Source: JAWPMT01 sp965267435 | GTDB lineage: Bacteria; Bacteroidota; Bacteroidia; Cytophagales; Cyclobacteriaceae | Assembly (NCBI GenBank): GCA_965267435.1 | Contig: OZ253960.1 | Coordinates: 5,084,001 to 5,148,000 of the forward strand | DNA: 64,000 bases | Direction of reading: 5' to 3' | Shown: positions 1-7,556 of the stretch, piece by piece | Numbering within the stretch: position 1 is the first letter of the stretch | Layout of the letters: the number at the start of each line of letters is the position of its first letter | The notes under the pieces: model-generated | What the model saw: only the letters and a program-made list of their open reading frames with translations | What the model was told of the DNA's origin: nothing | The model's database searches: none | Made by a program: the position numbers and the translations under genes

Positions 1-1203
1 GAGCACTATGGGAATACGGAGGCCCTTCTTCTTGAAAAGCAAAAGATCCTACTGAAGAAAGGTGATCTGGAGGCCTTAATTGCTGAATGGGATCGACTGA
101 TCCTGGAAAATCCTGACGAGCCTCGATACACGATCAAATTGGTGGAGCTGCTGATTAGCAATGAGCAATTTGAGGAAGCCAACCAGCGACTGCTTGCTCT
201 CAAAGAGAAAGAGGAGTCAGCACAGGTGGATCTTCTATTGTCGGAGATAGAACGCAAGAAAGGCAATCTGACCGGAGCACTTGAGCTCTTGAAAGCCCCA
301 CTGCAAAGCAAGCAGATAGACATAGATGAAAAGCTCAAGCTATTGGGGAGCTACATTCGCTACTTGCCCAATGAAGAGGTCAAAACGAGTATCCTCGAAG
401 CGTCCGATTACCTGGCCACTGAGTTTGCCGAGAACTATACGGTCCAGGCTTTTGCTGGTGATCTCGCGTACCAGATTGGTGACAGGAAAGACGCCATAGG
501 TTACTATCTGCGGGCGATCACTCTGGGACCTGCCAACTATGCCGTTTGGCAGAATATCATTCAGCTGGAAATGCAGGAGTCGCAATATGACAGTGTCATT
601 GTACACGCTGATCAGGCGCTGGAGTACTTCCCCAATCAGGCGATTTTCTATCTCTTCAGCGGCGTGGCCAACTATGCCCAAAGTGAGTACCGCAAAGCGG
701 TACAGGTCCTGGAGCTTGGCAAGCGATACACGACTGACAACCGGCTACTAGGTCAGTTTTATGGCCAACTTGGGGATGCCTACAATGGCCTCGAGGACCA
801 TGCGAAGTCAGACATGTCCTATGAAGAGGCATTGAAGCTGGACCCATCCAACGACCATGTGCTCAACAATTACAGCTATTTCCTTTCTCTTCGCAATGAG
901 AAAATGGACCGCGCTCGTGAGATGGGCAGCAAGCTGATCGCGGCCAATCCGGATAATCCCACCTACCTGGATACTTACGGATGGGTGCTTTACGTTTTGG
1001 GAGAGTATGAGGAGGCGAAAAAGCTTCTGGAAAGAGCCGCGGAGCTGGACGAGGATGGCACCATCATTGAGCACTATGGCGATGTGCTGTTCCGTTTGGG
1101 AGATATCGACGCTGCGGTGGAGCAGTGGGAACGAGCAAGCAGAACAGATGAGGCTTCAGACAATATTCAGAAGAAAATTGAGGATCGGAAAATTTATGAG
1201 TAA
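1..1203 (+). CDS. TPR-repeat protein (5' end missing)
   Basis: The reading frame is open from the first base, so the true start lies upstream; 400 residues are visible. The sequence is a run of about eight tetratricopeptide repeats, with typical spacing of A-x-Y-G and aromatic positions (for example AIGYYLRAI, YSYFLSL, TYGWVLYVLGEYEEA and HYGDVLFRLGDIDAA). TPR arrays are protein-protein scaffolds. No enzymatic motif is visible. The stop overlaps the start of the next gene (ATG at 1196) by eight bases, which suggests translational coupling with the DUF4292 lipoprotein. A link to outer-membrane or lipoprotein assembly is possible from this pairing but is inference. Confidence 0.85.
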   Translation, partial: EHYGNTEALLLEKQKILLKKGDLEALIAEWDRLILENPDEPRYTIKLVELLISNEQFEEANQRLLALKEKEESAQVDLLLSEIERKKGNLTGALELLKAPLQSKQIDIDEKLKLLGSYIRYLPNEEVKTSILEASDYLATEFAENYTVQAFAGDLAYQIGDRKDAIGYYLRAITLGPANYAVWQNIIQLEMQESQYDSVIVHADQALEYFPNQAIFYLFSGVANYAQSEYRKAVQVLELGKRYTTDNRLLGQFYGQLGDAYNGLEDHAKSDMSYEEALKLDPSNDHVLNNYSYFLSLRNEKMDRAREMGSKLIAANPDNPTYLDTYGWVLYVLGEYEEAKKLLERAAELDEDGTIIEHYGDVLFRLGDIDAAVEQWERASRTDEASDNIQKKIEDRKIYE

Positions 1204-1921
1204 GAGTGCTTTCGTAGCGCTATCGCTGCTATTGATCTTCTCATGCAAAGATAGACTGGTCAGTTTCAATCGGGACCTGGCAGTTGATCACTTCACTTTT
1301 GAGTTCATGCAGGCACGAGCCAAAGTCCGGTATGCTGACGGCAAGCAAAGTGTCAACGCTATTGCGAATATTAGGATCAAAAAAGACAGCATCATCTGGA
1401 TGTCAGTGAGCAAAGTCGGGATCGAAGGTGCGCGCCTGTTGATCAACCCGGATTCGGTGCTCATCATCGACAAGCTCAACAAAAAGTACATCACCTACTC
1501 CTTTGAAGAGCTCAGCAAGGAATTTGATTTTGACATCGACTATCACCTTGTGGAGTCCGTCGTCCTGGGCAACCTGATTTATCCATATGAGAAGGAGAAG
1601 GTGAAAAGAGCGGAGGGGTTTCTCACCTACGATCAACAGCTGGAAAACTTCCTGTTCAACAATTCCATAGGGACCGATACCAGGAAGCTGGAAAAGTTGC
1701 AGGTCGAGGATGTGATCACCAAGAATACTATTTCAGTAAATTACGGTGACTTTCAGCAAGTCAGCCAGGAGATTTTTCCGTTTTCTATAGACGCATCGAT
1801 CATCTACGTTGAGAAGTCCAAGAAAAACATCGACATCAATATTGGTTTCAGCAAAGCCGAAATTGGTAATGAGCCTCTCAGCTTTCCATTCCGTGCTCCC
1901 TCGCGTTATCGAAAAATCTAA
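1196..1921 (+). CDS. DUF4292 family lipoprotein
   Basis: The product is 241 residues with a short N-terminal hydrophobic segment ending in a lipobox-like IFSC, so Cys17 would be lipidated. The body resembles the DUF4292 family found in Bacteroidota, which is thought to have a LolA/LolB-like fold; that functional idea comes from family knowledge and is not shown here. The ATG at 1196 lies inside the end of the TPR gene. A longer open frame exists upstream but has no signal sequence, so 1196 is preferred. The stop is one base before the TTG start of the EnvC-like gene, so the three genes are probably co-transcribed. Confidence 0.85.
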   Translation: MSKSAFVALSLLLIFSCKDRLVSFNRDLAVDHFTFEFMQARAKVRYADGKQSVNAIANIRIKKDSIIWMSVSKVGIEGARLLINPDSVLIIDKLNKKYITYSFEELSKEFDFDIDYHLVESVVLGNLIYPYEKEKVKRAEGFLTYDQQLENFLFNNSIGTDTRKLEKLQVEDVITKNTISVNYGDFQQVSQEIFPFSIDASIIYVEKSKKNIDINIGFSKAEIGNEPLSFPFRAPSRYRKI

Positions 1922-1922
1922 A

Positions 1923-3101
1923 TTGAGGGTAGTCATTGTCGCCCTAGTCTTGCTCTGCGCTGGCTCCGTCTGTGCTCAGAAGAACAAGTCGCAGCTAGAG
2001 CAGGAAAAAAAGGAAAACCTCAGAAAAATTGCCGAGGCTGAGAGAATCCTATCTGAGACCCAGTCTCGCAGAAAGGTGACAGTCGGACAGCTCCAGGCGC
2101 TCGAGCAGCAAATAACAGCTCGCGAGTCGCTCATCAACGGCCTTACGCAGGAGGTCAGCCTGCTGAATACAGAAATCTCAGATCTCACCATTGTCGTCAA
2201 TGCACTGCAGGTAGACCTCCAAAATCTTCGGGAGGAGTACGCGGCGATGATCTATTCTGCCTATAAGACCAACTTTGGCTACAACATCCTCACCTACCTG
2301 TTTGCTGCCGAGACCTTTAATCAGCTTTTTCAGCGCATGCAGTACCTCGACCAGTATGCCGAGGCCCGACGGATGCAGGTCGAGCAAATTGAGGTGGTGT
2401 CCGAAGAGCTCAACAGCCAACGGAACAGCGTACAAGTCAAGCGTGATGAGCAGAATACGCTGCTGAGTCAACAATTGACGGAGAGTCGCAAGCTGCAAAC
2501 GGCGAGACAGCAAAAAGGTAGTATGATCGCCGAGTTAAACAAGAAGGAAACGGAGCTCCGCAAGGAGGTGAAGGAACGGAAGCTAGCGATCGACAAGTTG
2601 GACAAGACCATTGCTGCCATTGTCAAGGAAGAAATCAAAAATGCTGAGGCTGCTACGGCCATCGAGGTGCTGGATGAGGAGGAGTTTACGATGACTTTCG
2701 AAAAGCAGAAAAGTAATCTGTCCTGGCCCGTGGCATCGGGCTTCATTTCCAGAAAGTTTGGCACTCAGCCACATCCGGTGCTACGAAGGATCAAGACTGA
2801 GAACAACGGCGTCGACATCCAGACCAATGGTCAGGAGCTCGTACGATCTGTTCATGATGGGGAGGTGAAGATGGTGGGCTACCTCCAGGGGATGAACAAC
2901 TTCGTCATGGTGAAGCACGGCAAATACTTCACGGTCTATTCGCGATTGAAAAATGTACTGGTAGAAAAAGGCCAGAAAGTGGAGGCCCTCGATCCCATTG
3001 GGGAAGTTTATACTGATGCCGATGGGATTTCGGAAGTTCACTTCGAGGTATGGCGCAATACCAGCAAACTCGATCCTGAAATATGGCTTAGGCCTCTTTA
3101 A
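1923..3101 (+). CDS. EnvC-like murein hydrolase activator (degenerate LytM/M23 domain)
   Basis: The product is 392 residues: a signal peptide (about 1-19, ending VCAQ), a long charged coiled coil (about 20-250) and a C-terminal LytM/M23 domain (about 270-390). This is the architecture of EnvC, which activates cell-wall amidases at division. The zinc ligands of active M23 peptidases are lost: the HxxGxD motif reads ENNGVD (293-298), the YxHL motif reads YSRL (339-342) and the HxH motif reads EVH (371-373). The domain is therefore predicted to activate rather than cut. The start is TTG at 1923, which puts the hydrophobic segment at the N-terminus; GTG at 1893 is a possible alternative that overlaps DUF4292. 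Confidence 0.85.
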   Translation: MRVVIVALVLLCAGSVCAQKNKSQLEQEKKENLRKIAEAERILSETQSRRKVTVGQLQALEQQITARESLINGLTQEVSLLNTEISDLTIVVNALQVDLQNLREEYAAMIYSAYKTNFGYNILTYLFAAETFNQLFQRMQYLDQYAEARRMQVEQIEVVSEELNSQRNSVQVKRDEQNTLLSQQLTESRKLQTARQQKGSMIAELNKKETELRKEVKERKLAIDKLDKTIAAIVKEEIKNAEAATAIEVLDEEEFTMTFEKQKSNLSWPVASGFISRKFGTQPHPVLRRIKTENNGVDIQTNGQELVRSVHDGEVKMVGYLQGMNNFVMVKHGKYFTVYSRLKNVLVEKGQKVEALDPIGEVYTDADGISEVHFEVWRNTSKLDPEIWLRPL

Positions 3102-3183
3102 CCCCAGTGTGAAGTCACTTGCAAAGGCGACTGTAGGTTGTTTTTGTCTTCGAACTTTGATCGAGAAAGAACCTCCTCCTTCA

Positions 3184-3219
3184 TTGATGGAGTTGATTTT
3201 TAATACCTATCTTTGATAG
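3184..3219 (+). promoter_or_regulatory. Probable sigma-A promoter of tatA with palindromic -7 box
   Basis: A perfect Bacteroidota -7 element TATCTTTG lies at 3208-3215, with a TTG (3184-3186) 21 bases upstream as a candidate -33 element. The -7 box sits inside a palindrome CTATC-TTT-GATAG (3207-3219). It is 25 bases ahead of the tatA ATG. Activity is inferred from the consensus only. Confidence 0.5.
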
Positions 3220-3240
3220 ATATTTAAGTGGACTCAAATT

Positions 3241-3450
3241 ATGGAAACTGTATTAGCAATAGCATTTCCTGGCGGATGGGAATTAGTGGTGATCGCCTTG
3301 GTAGTCGTGATATTTTTTGGTGCTAAGAAGATACCTGAAATTGCACGAGGCTTTGGTAAGGGCATCAGAGAGTTTAAAGATGCTACCAAAGAGATCAAGA
3401 ACGAAATCGAGGAAGGCGCTAACGAGTCACCCAAGAACCAGGCATCTTAA
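3241..3450 (+). CDS. tatA: Sec-independent protein translocase TatA/TatE
   Basis: The 69-residue product has the TatA plan: a short N-terminus, one membrane helix (about 8-25), the FGAKKIPEIARGFGKG amphipathic helix signature and a charged tail. TatA forms the pore-like component of the twin-arginine translocase in the inner membrane, working with TatC (not in this window). The ATG at 3241 follows a 139-base gap with a good promoter match, so the gene likely begins its own transcript that continues into gatA. Confidence 0.95.
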   Translation: METVLAIAFPGGWELVVIALVVVIFFGAKKIPEIARGFGKGIREFKDATKEIKNEIEEGANESPKNQAS

Positions 3451-3512
3451 TTTTTTCTCTAATCTAAGATTAAGGCTTAACTCACCCCACTTAATCTGCA
3501 CTTCACAGATCC

Positions 3513-4940
3513 GTGGTAAAATCCTATACTCACCTCTCCGATATTCAGAGAGATCTTGAGCAAGGTATGTCCTCGGTAGGTGATCTGGTGGATCACTACC
3601 TGGAGAACATACATCAACACAATAGCAGCCACAATGTCTTTCTGGAGGTCTTTGAAGACGAGGCCAGAGAGGCGGCACAAGTCATTGATAAGAAGTTGGC
3701 CCAAGGCACCGCTGGCAAGCTGGCAGGGCTGGTCTTTGGTATAAAAGACGTTTTGTGCGTAACGGGTCATGAATTGACCTGTGGCAGCCAAATCCTGAAG
3801 GGCTTCCGCTCTCAGTTTAGTTCTACGGCCGTTCAGCGCATGCTGGATGAAGATGCAATTGTCATTGGCCGGCAGAATTGCGACGAGTTTGCCATGGGCT
3901 CATCCTGCGAAAATTCGTCCTTCGGGCCCACTGTAAATGGCGCCGGGGAGAACCGGGTACCTGGAGGTTCCAGTGGAGGGTCCGCAGTAGCCGTCCAAAT
4001 GGATATGTGCCACATTTCGTTGGGGTCAGATACCGGCGGGTCCGTACGACAGCCTGCGGCATTTTGCGGGGTCTATGGTTTGAAACCAACCTACTCGCGG
4101 GTGTCGAGGCACGGACTGGTAGCCTATGCCAGTTCATTGGACATCATCGGCGTGTTATCAAAGAGCATAGAAGACGCGGCAGTGGTCCTCGAGGTGATCG
4201 CCGGAGCGGACGAATATGACGCGACTGTCTCCAGAGAGCCCGTGCCGGCCTATAGTGAGTTGGCTCCCTCGCCTAAGAAATACAAGGTGGGATACATTGA
4301 GGAGATCCTGCAATCGCCCTCACTCGATCCGGAAATCAAGAAAGCGGCATTTGATATGCTGGAGGGAATGGAAGCGGCCGGACATCAAGTCGAGCCGTTG
4401 TCCTTTGAATACCTGGACTATATTCTCCCTACCTACTATATCCTGACGACCGCCGAAGCAAGTTCCAATCTATCCCGGTTTGACGGGGTAAGGTATGGCC
4501 ATCGCTCGAGCAATGGCACGGACCTGGAGAGCATGTACAAAAAGAGCAGGACGGAGGGCTTCGGTGATGAGGTGTTGCGACGTATATTGCTAGGCACTTT
4601 CGTCTTGTCAGCAAGCTACTATGACGCCTATTTCACGCAGGCGCAGAAGGTCCGTAGCCTGATCAGGTCCAAGACCCGGGAGATGTTGGATGCGTGTGAT
4701 TTTGTACTGTCTCCTACTACGCCGACCACGGCGTTTGCGCTGGGGGAGAACACACAGGATCCACTCCAAATGTATCTCGCGGACCTGTATACTGTACAGG
4801 CTTCATTGGCGGGAATGCCGGCCATCTCTATCCCAAAAGGTACGGACAAGGATGGCCTCCCAATCGGGATTCAGCTGATGACAAGCGCTTTTAACGAGGC
4901 TCAGTTACTTTCTTTTTCAAAAGAGGTAGCTGGTATGTAA
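3513..4940 (+). CDS. gatA: Asp/Glu-tRNA amidotransferase subunit A
   Basis: The product is 475 residues, the normal length for GatA, which hydrolyses glutamine and supplies ammonia to convert Glu-tRNA(Gln) or Asp-tRNA(Asn) to the amide form. The amidase-signature triad is visible: Lys78 (GIKDV), the cis-Ser at 153 (GGSSGGS) and the nucleophile Ser177 (GSDTGGS). The start is GTG at 3513, which gives the usual N-terminus with SDIQRDL soon after it. gatC is in the window but 17 kb away on the other strand, and gatB is not seen. Confidence 0.95.
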   Translation: MVKSYTHLSDIQRDLEQGMSSVGDLVDHYLENIHQHNSSHNVFLEVFEDEAREAAQVIDKKLAQGTAGKLAGLVFGIKDVLCVTGHELTCGSQILKGFRSQFSSTAVQRMLDEDAIVIGRQNCDEFAMGSSCENSSFGPTVNGAGENRVPGGSSGGSAVAVQMDMCHISLGSDTGGSVRQPAAFCGVYGLKPTYSRVSRHGLVAYASSLDIIGVLSKSIEDAAVVLEVIAGADEYDATVSREPVPAYSELAPSPKKYKVGYIEEILQSPSLDPEIKKAAFDMLEGMEAAGHQVEPLSFEYLDYILPTYYILTTAEASSNLSRFDGVRYGHRSSNGTDLESMYKKSRTEGFGDEVLRRILLGTFVLSASYYDAYFTQAQKVRSLIRSKTREMLDACDFVLSPTTPTTAFALGENTQDPLQMYLADLYTVQASLAGMPAISIPKGTDKDGLPIGIQLMTSAFNEAQLLSFSKEVAGM

Positions 4941-4990
4941 TTTTCTGTTACATTTCGGAAGATCTATTGAGCTGAGGAAAACTGTCGAGC

Positions 4991-6370
4991 ATGTTGAAGG
5001 ATTTAGCAGGAAGGTTGGCGAGCATCTCGCTTGTGTGTATGAGTCTGGCATTACACAGCCAGGATTTGGAAATAGCGTCTTACGATTACATTCCTGATGT
5101 CACCTATCAGGAAATGGAAGACCGCCTGGGTTGTGTGGAGAGTACTATACCTCTGCATTTCAATCAGAGGATAAAAGATTTCATCGATTATTTCACCATT
5201 CGGAACAGGGAGTATACGCGGGACATTGTCGCGAGAAAGGATGTCTATTTCTCCATTTTTGAGGAACATCTGAAAAAATATAACCTGCCGGATGAGCTCA
5301 AGTATTTGGCGATCGTCGAGTCGGGTCTGAGACCCAATGCCGTCTCAAGGGCAAACGCCGTTGGGCTATGGCAGTTCATTTCCTCTACGGGTCGTATCTA
5401 TGGCCTTCGGGGTGATTGGTATTTGGACGATCGTATGGATCCATACAAAGCAACCGATGCTGCCTGTCGCCACCTGAAAGATCTTTACAATATGTTTGGA
5501 GACTGGGAGCTGGCTCTCGCCGCGTACAACTGCGGTCCAGGCAATGTCCGAAAGGCCATCCGCCGAAGTGATTATCGGCGGTCCTTCTGGGAGATCTATA
5601 GATACCTCCCAAGAGAGACTCGGTCTTATGTGCCACAATTTGTGGCAATGATCTATGTGCTCAACAACTATGACCTGCATAATCTCTTTCCTGAGCAGTT
5701 GGATTACTTGCCAGACTTCGATACCGTGATGGTAAGCCAGTATTTTCATCTCGAGACTTTCGCGAACCAACTAAACCTTTGCGTAGATGACCTCATCGCC
5801 CTCAACCCCCAGATCAAGCGGGGAGCGCTGCCCGAGGGTACAAAGAACTTTGCTCTTCGGGTTCCCGAAGATCTCAAGGATACTATTGTGGCCAACAGAT
5901 CATTTTTGTACGACACAGCCTCCAAGGTGGGTAAGGATCACTTGAAGTACCTCGCCAGAAACACGCCGGGAAGCACGTATGGTCGCCAGCGAGTCTCCTA
6001 CAGAGTGCGAAGTGGTGATGTGCTGGGAACGATCGCCCAGCGATATCATGTGCGCATCACAGACATCAAGGAGTGGAACAACCTGCGCTCCAATATGATC
6101 CGCGTAGGGCAGAGGCTCAATATTTGGGTGCTTCCCACTTACAACAGCAAAACCAGCGACCTCTACGCGTCGAATGCCAAACCTCGGGCCCAGACCCCGG
6201 CGAGGGTGCCCAAGGCCGTCAATGGCAGTACTTACACGGTGGTTTCCGGCGACACGCTATGGGACATCAGCCGGGCCAATAATGTCTCCATTGCCGAGCT
6301 CAAGAAATTGAATAATCTTACCTCCAACAGGATCACTCCCGGCCAATCACTCATTGTCAGAGCAGATTAA
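4991..6370 (+). CDS. Membrane-bound lytic murein transglycosylase D-like, with two LysM domains
   Basis: The product is 459 residues with a signal peptide (about 1-24), a SLT lysozyme-fold domain (about 85-230) and two LysM peptidoglycan-binding repeats (about 336-380 and 412-459). The catalytic Glu110 lies in VESGL, followed by the family motifs GLWQF and AAYNCGPGNV. This is the MltD arrangement. The enzyme cleaves the glycan strand of peptidoglycan in the periplasm to form 1,6-anhydro ends. It sits among envelope genes, which fits a role in wall remodelling. ATG at 4991 gives a clean signal sequence. Confidence 0.93.
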   Translation: MLKDLAGRLASISLVCMSLALHSQDLEIASYDYIPDVTYQEMEDRLGCVESTIPLHFNQRIKDFIDYFTIRNREYTRDIVARKDVYFSIFEEHLKKYNLPDELKYLAIVESGLRPNAVSRANAVGLWQFISSTGRIYGLRGDWYLDDRMDPYKATDAACRHLKDLYNMFGDWELALAAYNCGPGNVRKAIRRSDYRRSFWEIYRYLPRETRSYVPQFVAMIYVLNNYDLHNLFPEQLDYLPDFDTVMVSQYFHLETFANQLNLCVDDLIALNPQIKRGALPEGTKNFALRVPEDLKDTIVANRSFLYDTASKVGKDHLKYLARNTPGSTYGRQRVSYRVRSGDVLGTIAQRYHVRITDIKEWNNLRSNMIRVGQRLNIWVLPTYNSKTSDLYASNAKPRAQTPARVPKAVNGSTYTVVSGDTLWDISRANNVSIAELKKLNNLTSNRITPGQSLIVRAD

Positions 6371-6443
6371 GAGAGCCGTACTTGCCATCCTTCTTTTAAT
6401 CCATAGATTTGTCGCAATTCTGTATAAATCGATAGACGGGACC

Positions 6444-7514
6444 ATGAGACTATTGACGATCCTTTCACTTGCTGTGGTCATTCTGACATCCTGCGGCGAG
6501 ACCGCGGAGAAACTGCAAAGAGAGCTGATGCCGGCGGCCAGTGGAGAGGTGGGCGAGATCATTCTCGTGATGGACAGCGCCCAATGGGGCAGTGAACTCG
6601 GCAGTGAAATCAAACAGACATTCAGGGCGCCGATGCCAGGCCTGCCTCAGGATGAACCCATGTTTTCAGTCAATAAGGTGAACCCCAAGCGCCTCAACAA
6701 CCTGCTCAAGACCGCCTCCAACATGATTTTCGTAATGACGCTGAGCAGTGCCACAGCAGAAAGCAGGCTTTTGCGGGGCTATTTCACCAACCAGTCACTC
6801 AAAAAGATCCAGCGTGACAGCAGTCTCTGGATGACGGTAAACAAGGACGAGTTTGCCAAGGGGCAGGTAGTGATGTACCTCTTTGGACAAGACGAGCAAG
6901 CGTTGATCAACAAGATCCAGCAGAATCGTGGTCGCCTCAGAAACTATCTGGAGTCTGTCGCTCAGACAAGGATCCAGGATAAATTGTACAAAAGCCGGGA
7001 GCTGGAAGCCGAGAGGGCTATACGGCAGTCACAAGACGTATCGATCAAGGTGCCTTTTGGGTGGGATCTGGCGAAGAACTTGCCCAACTTTTCATGGCTC
7101 AGGTTCCTGGAAGTGGACAAGGAACTCAACGTTTTTATCTATCAGGAACCCTACCGATCGCAGGAAATTTTTGATGATATCCCAGCATGGAGAGATAAAA
7201 TCACTGAGACCTATTTGAGAGATGCAGAGAGCCCGGATTTATTCATCAACCGACAGCAACTCGATGGTGACTTTATAAAGGTTTTTGAGGAAAGGCAATC
7301 CTTCAATGGCCAATATGCCGTGAAGAATAGGAGCCTTTGGAAGATAAGCGATAGCTCTGGCGGTGGTCCGTATGTGAGCTATGCCATACTTGATGAAAGC
7401 AAACAGACCGTGTACTACATCGAAGGCTATGTGTACTCTCCCGGTACAGGAAAGAAGAACTTCATCCGCCAGGTAGATGCCATCTTAGCCACATTTAATA
7501 GTAACCCGGGCTAA
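6444..7514 (+). CDS. DUF4837 family lipoprotein
   Basis: The product is 356 residues with a lipoprotein signal MRLLTILSLAVVILTSC (lipid on Cys17). The rest matches the DUF4837 family, which is common in Bacteroidota and has no known function. The frame is open further upstream, but the ATG at 6444 is the start that places the lipoprotein signal at the N-terminus. The gene follows the lytic transglycosylase by 73 bases and precedes malic enzyme by 42 bases. Nothing in the sequence suggests catalysis. Confidence 0.85.
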   Translation: MRLLTILSLAVVILTSCGETAEKLQRELMPAASGEVGEIILVMDSAQWGSELGSEIKQTFRAPMPGLPQDEPMFSVNKVNPKRLNNLLKTASNMIFVMTLSSATAESRLLRGYFTNQSLKKIQRDSSLWMTVNKDEFAKGQVVMYLFGQDEQALINKIQQNRGRLRNYLESVAQTRIQDKLYKSRELEAERAIRQSQDVSIKVPFGWDLAKNLPNFSWLRFLEVDKELNVFIYQEPYRSQEIFDDIPAWRDKITETYLRDAESPDLFINRQQLDGDFIKVFEERQSFNGQYAVKNRSLWKISDSSGGGPYVSYAILDESKQTVYYIEGYVYSPGTGKKNFIRQVDAILATFNSNPG

Positions 7515-7516
7515 AG

Positions 7517-7531
7517 CCCTCCTCGGGAGGG
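7517..7531 (+). other. Short GC-rich hairpin between DUF4837 and malic enzyme genes
   Basis: CCCTCC (7517-7522), a TCG loop and GGAGGG (7526-7531) form a perfect six-base-pair stem just after the DUF4837 stop codon. There is no following T-run, so it is not a standard intrinsic terminator. It could protect or attenuate the transcript. The GGGAGG strand lies about 25 bases before the maeB ATG. Confidence 0.35.
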
Positions 7532-7556
7532 AAATATTCAGCAACCTAACCCTTGT

